From Collimonas humicola (GTDB lineage: Bacteria; Pseudomonadota; Gammaproteobacteria; Burkholderiales; Burkholderiaceae_D), in the NCBI RefSeq assembly GCF_018304945.1, contig NZ_JAGQEE010000001.1, forward strand, positions 1,240,001 to 1,304,000: a stretch of DNA of 64,000 bases, written 5' to 3'. A program made the position numbers and the translations under genes. Under the pieces are notes generated by a model, which ran no database searches, had not been told where the DNA came from, and worked only from the letters and a program-made list of their open reading frames with translations. This document shows positions 57,585-64,000 of the stretch, piece by piece (positions within the stretch are counted from its first letter, which is position 1; every line of letters starts with the position of its first letter).

Positions 57585-57682
57585 ATACGGGACATAAATA
57601 CGGGACATAAGTACCGGACATAAGTACCGGACATAAGTACCGGGCATAAGTACCGGCCATAAGTACCGGCCATAAGTACCCG
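57581..57682. repeat. 13-bp tandem repeat (minisatellite), about 7.8 units
   Basis: Seven full units and one partial unit of ATAAGTACCGGAC, with early units reading ATAAATACGGGAC and later ones ending GGGC or GGCC. Each unit carries TAA, and because 13 is not a multiple of 3, three units put a stop in every frame. It starts inside the binding-protein stop codon and lies before the permease gene of the same operon. A related GGTACCGGGC appears once more near 57811. Confidence 0.95.
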
Positions 57683-57839
57683 ATTGCCAGCTCGCCACAG
57701 GGTTTGCGCACTTGGTTAAAACGACTGACTGATGCGCGCCGAGCAACATCTGGTGCACAACCAGCGGACAGGAAGGAGTCGCCGAATCAGATTGAGCTGC
57801 CCACAGGATCAGGTACCGGGCGGCCTCGGCGAAAGCAGC

Positions 57840-58709
57840 ATGACCGAGCTCATCCTCTTCAACATCTTCAACGGGATCATCATCGGCGCATTCTACGCGC
57901 TGATGGCGCTCGGCCTTTCGCTTATCCTCAACCTTAGCGGCATCATCAATTTTGCGCATGGCGGTTTCCTGGCAACGGGCGCCTACCTGGCCTATATGCT
58001 GATCCCCTACACGGGTTTCTGGCTGGCCTTGCTGTTCGCGCCAATGCTCACTGCCATGCTTGGTTTAGTCGTGGAACGCATCTTGATCCGCCGGCTGTAT
58101 GCACGGGATCCTTTGTACAGCCTGCTGCTGACATTCGGACTGGCATTCATATTTCAAGACGGCACCCGCTACATCTGGGGGCCACAGACCCTTCCCTATG
58201 AAATACCTGCTGCGCTGGCCACACCGCTGAACTCGACCTTGTTTTTCCTGACGGGATATCGATTGCTTATGATGCTGCTGGTCTTGGCCACAGTGATCGG
58301 ACTGTTCCTTATCCTCAATCACACGCGACTTGGCATACGGATCCGCGCCGGGACTGCCGATCTCAACATGGTGTCCGCGCTGGGAATCAATGTCCGGATA
58401 CTGCGCAACCTCAATTTCGGCCTAGGCATCTATCTGGCCGGACTGGCGGGCGTGCTGGCCGCCGGCATGCTCGGCTTGCAGCCGACCATAGGCGACTCCT
58501 TGATCATGCCAAGCTTCGTTACCATCATCGTCGGCGGCCTGGGCAGCCTGCCCGGCACGTTGCTGGCCGGGATTTTAATCGGAGTCGCGTCTAGCGTGAC
58601 CTCGGTATTTTTTCCATCGGCAACTGAGGCAGTAATGTACGTAATGATGGCGCTCGTGCTGCTGCTGCGCCCGCGAGGCTTGCTGGGAGAAGAAGGGAGG
58701 CTGCGATGA
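57840..58709 (+). CDS. ABC transporter permease, LivH-like
   Basis: 289 residues. The ATG at 57840 gives the typical start NIFNGIIIGAFYALMALGLSL; a longer in-frame start exists at 57732 but is unlikely. About eight membrane segments; the motifs IINFAHGGFL near residue 40 and SFVTIIVGGLGSLPGTLLAG in the C-terminal half are those of the LivH/UrtB family. It is separated from the binding-protein gene by the minisatellite and overlaps livM by ATGA. Confidence 0.92.
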   Translation: MTELILFNIFNGIIIGAFYALMALGLSLILNLSGIINFAHGGFLATGAYLAYMLIPYTGFWLALLFAPMLTAMLGLVVERILIRRLYARDPLYSLLLTFGLAFIFQDGTRYIWGPQTLPYEIPAALATPLNSTLFFLTGYRLLMMLLVLATVIGLFLILNHTRLGIRIRAGTADLNMVSALGINVRILRNLNFGLGIYLAGLAGVLAAGMLGLQPTIGDSLIMPSFVTIIVGGLGSLPGTLLAGILIGVASSVTSVFFPSATEAVMYVMMALVLLLRPRGLLGEEGRLR

Positions 58710-59656
58710 ACAGCCGCTATCGGTTCACCGGCGACCTCGTGATCTGGGCCGCCTTGCTCACCATGCCGTTCTGGATGCACTGGATTGGCGGTTATCCCGC
58801 ATTGGGTAGCCGCGTCCTGGTCATGGCGCTGGCCGCCATGTCGCTCAATTTCCTGCTGGGGTTTACCGGCGTGCTGTCCTTCGGTCACGCAGCCTATTTC
58901 GGCCTGGGAGCCTACGGCGTAGGCATGACGATCAAGTACCTGGCGCCCAGCACGGCTCTTGGCATCCTGGTCGGAGTGGCAATCGGCACCGCCGCTGCCG
59001 CCGTCATCGGCGCGTTGATCGTCAAGCTGCGGGGCGTTTATTTTGCCATGGCGACAATCGCTTTCGGGCAGGTGTTCTATTTCATCGCATTTCGCTGGAA
59101 TGACGTCACAGGCGGTGACGATGGTCTTTCCGGCTGGCATCGCATGCCTATCAACCTGGGCTTTCGGACCATCGACATCCTGGGCAGCGACAAAGCGTTC
59201 TATTATCTTGTGCTGATCTGCTTCGCCGTCGCCGTCGCCATCATGGCGGCCCTGCTGCGTTCGCCGTTTGGACGCACCCTCCTGGCGATCCGCGAGAATG
59301 AACGCCGGGCGCGCTTTCTCGGTATCCCGATAGAGCGCCACATCTGGTTGTCTTTCGTGATTTCCTGCCTATTCGTGAGCTTGGCCGGCACGCTTTATGC
59401 GTTGCTCAACAATTTCGCTGACCCGCATGGCCTGCGCTGGGATCAATCCGGAGACTTCGTCATCATGACAGTGCTCGGCGGCATGCGTTCGCTATGGGGG
59501 CCGTTGATTGGCGCGGCAATCTTTGTCGTTTTACAGGACTATATTTCCAGTCGAACCGAGAACTGGATGTCATTCATCGGCCTGCTGTTCATTCTCGTCG
59601 TGCTGTTTTTCCCGCGTGGCGTCCTCGGTATCGTCCGCAGAAAAGAGAATTCATGA
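58706..59656 (+). CDS. ABC transporter permease, LivM-like
   Basis: 316 residues, second channel subunit. Features of LivM/UrtC: GFTGVLSFGHAAYFGLGAY near residue 55, ENERRARFLGIPIERH coupling region and the late GGMRSLWGPLIGA. It overlaps livH at its start and the ATPase gene at its end, each by four bases, so the operon is tightly coupled. Confidence 0.93.
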   Translation: MNSRYRFTGDLVIWAALLTMPFWMHWIGGYPALGSRVLVMALAAMSLNFLLGFTGVLSFGHAAYFGLGAYGVGMTIKYLAPSTALGILVGVAIGTAAAAVIGALIVKLRGVYFAMATIAFGQVFYFIAFRWNDVTGGDDGLSGWHRMPINLGFRTIDILGSDKAFYYLVLICFAVAVAIMAALLRSPFGRTLLAIRENERRARFLGIPIERHIWLSFVISCLFVSLAGTLYALLNNFADPHGLRWDQSGDFVIMTVLGGMRSLWGPLIGAAIFVVLQDYISSRTENWMSFIGLLFILVVLFFPRGVLGIVRRKENS

Positions 59657-60402
59657 GCTTGCTGACGGTTGAAAACGTTTCCTGCCATTTCGGCAGCTTG
59701 CGGGCGGTCAACGAAATATCGATGACTATCGAACCGGGCGAACTACGGGCCGTAATCGGCCCCAATGGCGCCGGCAAAACAACCTTCTTCAATCTGATCA
59801 GCGGCTTGTTTCCCCCCACGGCAGGACGCATTCTGTTCGATGGGCAAGACGTCACCGCAATGCCGCCCCATCAACGCGTGACAATGGGCATGGCTCGCAC
59901 TTTTCAGATTACCGAAGTATTTCCTGAGCTATCGGTGCGCGACAATCTGCGAATTCCGGCCGAAATCGTCGCGGGCCACCGACTGAGCCCGTGGCTGTCG
60001 CGGGCCGCAACGATGAGGGTAAGCGAACGCGTTGATGAGCTGATCGCTATGGGCGGCCTGAATGCCAAGGCTGACCGGCTGGTCGGAGAATTGTCGCCAG
60101 GCGACCAGCGCACCGTCGAGATCATTATGTCCCTTGCGCTCAAGCCTCGCCTTCTGCTGCTTGACGAACCGACTGCCGGCATGGGCGACCAGGAAACTTA
60201 CGATATCACTCAATTGATACGAAACCTGCATAAGGATCACGCACTTTCAATGATTCTTATCGAGCACGATATGCGTGTCATATTTCGCTTGGCCCAACGC
60301 ATCACGGTACTGTCTGAAGGACAGGTACTGGCTGATGGCACGCCAGGTGAAATCGCAGCAAATGAAGAGGTACAAGCCGCTTACCTGGGAAAAACAAAAT
60401 GA
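59653..60402 (+). CDS. ABC transporter ATP-binding protein, LivG-like
   Basis: 249 residues. Walker A GPNGAGKT at 36-43, Walker B LLLLDEPTAGMG and the H-loop in LIEHDMRVIF are normal. The signature motif reads LSPGDQR instead of the usual LSGGQ or LPYGQQR, a notable variant, but the neighbouring residues remain. The start ATG overlaps the livM stop. It partners with the second ATPase downstream. Confidence 0.92.
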   Translation: MSLLTVENVSCHFGSLRAVNEISMTIEPGELRAVIGPNGAGKTTFFNLISGLFPPTAGRILFDGQDVTAMPPHQRVTMGMARTFQITEVFPELSVRDNLRIPAEIVAGHRLSPWLSRAATMRVSERVDELIAMGGLNAKADRLVGELSPGDQRTVEIIMSLALKPRLLLLDEPTAGMGDQETYDITQLIRNLHKDHALSMILIEHDMRVIFRLAQRITVLSEGQVLADGTPGEIAANEEVQAAYLGKTK

Positions 60403-61118
60403 ATGTCTTGGACGCCGAAGGCTTGCATACATTTTATGGCAAGAGCCATATTCTGCACGCGGTGTCACTCTGCGTCCGAGAAGGAGAAATCGTTGCCCTC
60501 CTGGGCCGCAACGGCGCAGGAAAGACTACCACGCTGCGCAGCCTGATGGGATTGACGCAGGCCAGCCAGGGTCATGTACGCATCTTGGGTAAAACGACCA
60601 CTGCTTGGCCCCCGTATCGTATCGCCGCGCTCGGCGTTGGCTATGTCCCCGAAGGACGGTGCGTCTTCCAAAATCTGACCCTGGAAGAAAATCTCTTAGT
60701 GCCGCTCGAACGGAGCGGCCCATGGACGATCGAACGGATCTATAAGCTGTTTCCGCGCCTGAAGGAGCGCAGCACGAACAAGGGGCGGCAACTATCTGGC
60801 GGAGAGCAAGAGATGCTGGCGATTGCACGCGCGCTCATGCTCAATCCCAAGCTATTGCTGCTGGATGAACCTTCGCAAGGATTGGCGCCGCTCCTCGTTC
60901 AAGAGGTATTTGACGTGATTGGAACAATGCGCGATGAAGGTATTTCGATACTGCTGGTGGAGCAAAACGTACGTGCCGCGGTCGAGATCGCAGACAGCGC
61001 CTGCGTGCTTGATGACGGCCGCGTCGTTTTTCAGGGCGCCGCCAAAGAATTTGCAAGCGATGAAGCAAGAGTGCGCTCGCTGGCCGGCGCGAGCGTTGAG
61101 AATTGGGAAGACACCTAG
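60399..61118 (+). CDS. ABC transporter ATP-binding protein, LivF-like
   Basis: 239 residues, last gene of the importer operon. Walker A GRNGAGKT at 36-43, the LivF-type GVGYVPEGRCVFQNLT segment, a canonical LSGGEQEMLAIARAL signature, Walker B LLLLDEPSQGLAP and the H-loop-position LLVEQNV are all intact. It overlaps the LivG-like gene by ATGA. No clear terminator follows. Confidence 0.94.
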   Translation: MNVLDAEGLHTFYGKSHILHAVSLCVREGEIVALLGRNGAGKTTTLRSLMGLTQASQGHVRILGKTTTAWPPYRIAALGVGYVPEGRCVFQNLTLEENLLVPLERSGPWTIERIYKLFPRLKERSTNKGRQLSGGEQEMLAIARALMLNPKLLLLDEPSQGLAPLLVQEVFDVIGTMRDEGISILLVEQNVRAAVEIADSACVLDDGRVVFQGAAKEFASDEARVRSLAGASVENWEDT

Positions 61119-61326
61119 CACCCTGGGGGCGAAATGACTTCAATTGCTTGATCTGCTTATCGGGAGCGGGTCAGCCCTCCCCTCTGCATTCAATCACTGG
61201 AAAATTGCAGTTGCATCTTCAGCTGCCGTAAGCTCCTGTTGTGAAGCCGTCAGTGTAAAAATACCCAACCGCTTCACACATAACTAGTTGAGAGATTGAC
61301 CTTACTAAAAGTGCGGCCGTCAGTCG

Positions 61327-62790
61327 TCAGTCTTTTCCGGAACGACCGTTGAACCAGCGCTCCAGCAATTTGCCGGCCGCCTCGCGCCCACCTAGTCCAA
61401 AGGCTAATGCAATCGCCACCGCAATCGCACCCAAGACTAAACCGAAGGCAATTTGCACAATCTCATTGGCAATTCCCATTGCACGCAAGCCCATCGCGAA
61501 TACCAGTCCGAGAATGGCAAACTGAGCAATGCGTGCGAGCAAATTGCTGTTGTCGTTATCCGCCTGCTGGATGACACGACGCGCCAGTCCGGCCAGCCAG
61601 AAACCAATCATCAGAATGACGCTGCCCATCAGGATGTGCGCACCAAATTCAATGAACAGCGTCACGACATCCCGCACCTGCGAAAAGCCAAGCCGATTGG
61701 CCGCTTCCACGACCGCGAATAGCATGGCGAAGAAAACCACCAAACGCCCCGCCAGCGTCGACGGCTGCAGAGAGCTGGTGAACACTTTTTCGAGGCCGAG
61801 CAGTGACGGCAGACTGTCGGCCCCCGCGGCTACCAGCAGCTTTTGCAACAATGCGCCGACAAAGCGCGCAGCATAAAAAGTGACCAGCAGGATGACGACA
61901 GCGGCGACGATATTAGGTACGGCGCCAAGGAACTGGTCGAGCAGATTGGTGGCTGGGCGGGAAATTGCTTCAATTTTGAGCGCATCCAGGGCCGAAATCA
62001 GCGTCGGCACGAAAACGAAGATATACACTATCGTGCCAGCCAGACTGGACAGCTTGACCGGCGTAGCGCTCTCCGTCCCTTGCGCCAGTTTGTCCGCGCC
62101 AGCGGCTACCAGCAGATTGACAACCAGACCGCGCAGGATCTTGGCAAGAATCCAACCGACTAACGCAATCACAGCCGCGGCAAAGATGTTGGGCACAAAC
62201 GCCAGCAACTTGTCAGTCATGCCTTGCACCGGCGTCAACAGGCCGTTCAAATTGAACACGGCCAGAATGGCGGGAATGAACATCAGGATAACCAACCAGA
62301 ACAGCACATTACCCAGATAGCCGCTCATAGGCTGCATGTCGGCAGCTTCGGCCAGCTTGTCATCCAATTGACTGGAGCGCAGCGCCTTGTCTGCGATGCT
62401 GCGCAGTAACGATGCAATCAGCCAGGCAACCAGCGCCAGCACCGCTCCGCCGATCAGGTTCGGCAGATAGTTGATGATCCTCGTAATGAGTTGCGCGAAT
62501 GGGTTGGAGACCGCATACAGGTTCAGGACATTGAAGATGCCCACGGCGGTAATGAGAAGGATCAGCCAGAATAGCCCGCTTGCGATCATGCCCTCGATGC
62601 GGGCGCCCTGCCCGGTGCTCTCGGTGATACGCTGATCGACTTTCAGTGCATTCAATAATTTGCGAGCGGCGGCCCGGGCAACAACAGCAATCAGCCAACC
62701 GACGATCAGAATGCCAAGCGCGCCGGCGATCTTTGGCAGATAGGCTCCCAACGTGTTTTGCAGCGAGATAAAAAAACTGGATAAATCCAT
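61327..62790 (-). CDS. CmpX-like multi-helix membrane protein (mechanosensitive-channel related)
   Basis: 487 residues with at least ten membrane segments and repeated units of the conserved TM-helix family (PF05552): the pattern LP.L.GA...L..WL (for example NYLPNLIGGAVLALVAWLIA, NIFAAAVIALVGWILAKILR and PNIVAAVVILLVTFYAARF) occurs at least three times. GGGAG precedes the ATG at 62790; a start five codons upstream is less likely. It lacks the MscS beta domain. In Pseudomonas CmpX affects envelope stress and c-di-GMP; its role here is unknown. Confidence 0.8.
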   Translation of the reverse strand: MDLSSFFISLQNTLGAYLPKIAGALGILIVGWLIAVVARAAARKLLNALKVDQRITESTGQGARIEGMIASGLFWLILLITAVGIFNVLNLYAVSNPFAQLITRIINYLPNLIGGAVLALVAWLIASLLRSIADKALRSSQLDDKLAEAADMQPMSGYLGNVLFWLVILMFIPAILAVFNLNGLLTPVQGMTDKLLAFVPNIFAAAVIALVGWILAKILRGLVVNLLVAAGADKLAQGTESATPVKLSSLAGTIVYIFVFVPTLISALDALKIEAISRPATNLLDQFLGAVPNIVAAVVILLVTFYAARFVGALLQKLLVAAGADSLPSLLGLEKVFTSSLQPSTLAGRLVVFFAMLFAVVEAANRLGFSQVRDVVTLFIEFGAHILMGSVILMIGFWLAGLARRVIQQADNDNSNLLARIAQFAILGLVFAMGLRAMGIANEIVQIAFGLVLGAIAVAIALAFGLGGREAAGKLLERWFNGRSGKD

Positions 62791-63024
62791 TTTGTGCTCC
62801 CTCAAACGTTGTGATGCGATTTGACGACCGTTACCTCTTTCGAATACTCTGGCAAACCTTATCTAATAAGCGCCGTGCGTCGATGCAGCGGCCCACATTC
62901 GCGCATCGAAATCAACTCGAACGCGAGACTTGCAAATTTCTTTTTTTGTTGATCCCGCCTTTGAATGCCTTACCAGCGGTATATTTGACGATTTTAGTAG
63001 CCTTGCATAAAGCAGATCAGGCTC

Positions 63025-63309
63025 TCAGACCTGATGAATCACGATGAGCGAGGCTGCGTACGCCAGCGTTTTCTTGTAATGCGGCAGGCTGCGATGCGTA
63101 TGCGCCGCCAGCTTGGCAAGCCGCTCTTTGAACGCCAGCAAATTAAGCTCGGGATCGCCCGGCTTGCTCAGGATGAGATAACGGCAGGCATCGTGGATGA
63201 CGACCAGGATTTCCAGCTCCACGCTATCGCCGTAGAGGGACAGCGCTGCCAGCGTTTGAATTTTGTCTACGCATTCATCGATAAAACAGTGTTCGATATG
63301 GATGTCCAT
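63025..63309 (-). CDS. Small conserved-looking hypothetical protein
   Basis: 94 residues from the ATG at 63309, which has GGAG 6 bases upstream; earlier in-frame starts lack a ribosome site. The product has no signal or membrane segment and is probably helical and cytoplasmic (residues such as CVDKIQTLAALSLYGDSVELEILVVIHDACRYLILS in the middle, split across helices). I do not recognise a family. It is co-directional with the CmpX-like gene. Confidence 0.6.
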   Translation of the reverse strand: MDIHIEHCFIDECVDKIQTLAALSLYGDSVELEILVVIHDACRYLILSKPGDPELNLLAFKERLAKLAAHTHRSLPHYKKTLAYAASLIVIHQV

Positions 63310-63545
63310 TACGTACTCCAGAAACAGCATTGCGGAAAATTGCGTTAAGAATAATCTTAGTGAGTGGCGAGCCGCATGTCCATTGGGGTTCACGGCATTT
63401 CACAAGAGTTATCAAATTCAATGTTGACCGGCAATATTCCGTGTTTTTCTGGCACACGGTTAGCCGTCAAAAGTGCTTTGAAATATTCTTCCGCATATTT
63501 TTGCCTGCCTCATTCCCACTTATATTCATACATATGATTGCCGGT

Positions 63546-64000
63546 TCATTTCGTCTTGGCCGCATTCGGCGCTGCCGCCCCGGCGTCGATTTTCGTGATG
63601 ATGTAACCGACAGGAATCCATTGCCCCGTCGTCTGCAGCATCGAGATTTTTTCCACCGCCATGCCTTTTGCAAAGCGCGATGAAAATGCGATATTGATGT
63701 ACTCGCCCGGCGGCAAGCTAGGCGGATCGGTGATGCGCACTATCTGCACCCATTGACGTCCGCCGATAGTGCCCAGGTCCTTTTTCACCGCCCCCAGGTA
63801 CTTGACCCATCCATCCTTGCTGATGTTTTTCTGCATGGCAGGACCGCTCTGGTCCCACATGCGGTCGGCCTGGCCGGCATCGGCCATCGCCGCCCACTGG
63901 GTCGCAGTGACGACGGCGCTGTCGATCGAGCCGTCTATCTGGGCCGACGCCGGATTGGCCAAGACCAGGCCGATCACCGCGATCGCCCAGATACCGGCGG
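63546..64000 (-). CDS. DUF4019 domain protein, 5' end cut off
   Basis: At least 151 residues. The frame remains open at the right edge and the visible start (AGIWAIAVIGLVLANPASAQ) is the core and cleavage region of a signal peptide, so the true start lies beyond the window. The mature part (MADAGQADRMWDQSGPAMQK, split here, then GAVKKDLGTIGGRQWVQI) matches the DUF4019 pattern of small periplasmic proteins of unknown function. An internal GTG at 63977 is not the start. Confidence 0.78.
   Translation of the reverse strand, partial: AGIWAIAVIGLVLANPASAQIDGSIDSAVVTATQWAAMADAGQADRMWDQSGPAMQKNISKDGWVKYLGAVKKDLGTIGGRQWVQIVRITDPPSLPPGEYINIAFSSRFAKGMAVEKISMLQTTGQWIPVGYIITKIDAGAAAPNAAKTK

Noticed and set aside
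57732-57839. Longer N-terminus for the LivH-like permease
   Set aside because: The extra 36 residues are polar, have no family match and would precede a normal LivH start at 57840.

Overview
The window looks like a chromosome segment of a GC-rich betaproteobacterium, most likely family Oxalobacteraceae of the Burkholderiales (Collimonas, Herbaspirillum or Janthinobacterium type). The basis is gene content and order: rpsF-priB-rpsR-rplI next to dnaB and lexA, carA-carB-greA, rlmE-ftsH-folP-glmM, a pst-pho locus beside ppk, a stand-alone RnfB-type ferredoxin next to nth, and an intracellular PHA depolymerase. No phage, transposase, CRISPR array or rRNA gene was found. The family assignment is an inference from memory of synteny.

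Layout. 1-4.15 kb: a cut-off ABC importer of the nitrate/sulfonate/taurine class, divergent from a TctD/TctE-like two-component system. 4.2-9.4 kb: a MarR-type repressor with a palindromic operator, then a three-part efflux pump (outer-membrane lipoprotein, EmrA-like adaptor, EmrB-like MFS pump), closed by a very strong bidirectional terminator. 9.4-11.2 kb: a DUF47 regulator and a PiT phosphate carrier. 11.3-15.4 kb: dnaB, ribosomal genes with priB, and lexA behind two LexA boxes. 15.4-19.5 kb: trmJ, suhB, a VOC protein and rhlE. 19.7-23.3 kb: a minus-strand set of exported proteins of unknown role (a cysteine-rich secreted protein, an orphan spore-coat-U-domain protein, a large lipoprotein). 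23.9-24.2 kb: tRNA-Arg(TCT) and tRNA-Pro(TGG).

24.5-38 kb: a first phoB-phoR pair, glmM, folP, ftsH, rlmE, yhbY, a DUF4149 protein, greA, carB and carA. 38.4-40.7 kb: a GlcG/HbpS-like protein, an NlpC/P60 hydrolase and a patatin-like lipoprotein. 40.8-50.7 kb: a phosphate block with a second phoB-phoR pair, phoU, pstBACS (Pho box upstream of pstS), then divergent ppk and a SixA-like phosphatase. 50.9-55.9 kb: PHA depolymerase, a lone AT-richer O-antigen-polymerase-like membrane protein flanked by a 15-bp direct repeat, rnfB, nth and a VIT-family protein. 56.3-61.1 kb: a complete five-gene branched-chain-amino-acid/amide-type ABC importer with a 13-bp minisatellite straight after the binding-protein gene. 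61.3-64 kb: a CmpX-like membrane protein, a 94-residue unknown and the end of a DUF4019 protein.

Main theme: phosphate handling is unusually dense, with two PhoB/PhoR pairs, Pst, Pit with its DUF47 partner, PhoU, Ppk1 and Pho-box-like sites in the pstS-ppk divergent region. No completely new system can be claimed. The observations most worth following up are the duplicated PhoBR, the 13-bp tandem array inside the importer operon, the direct-repeat-flanked polymerase gene, and the secreted-protein cluster.
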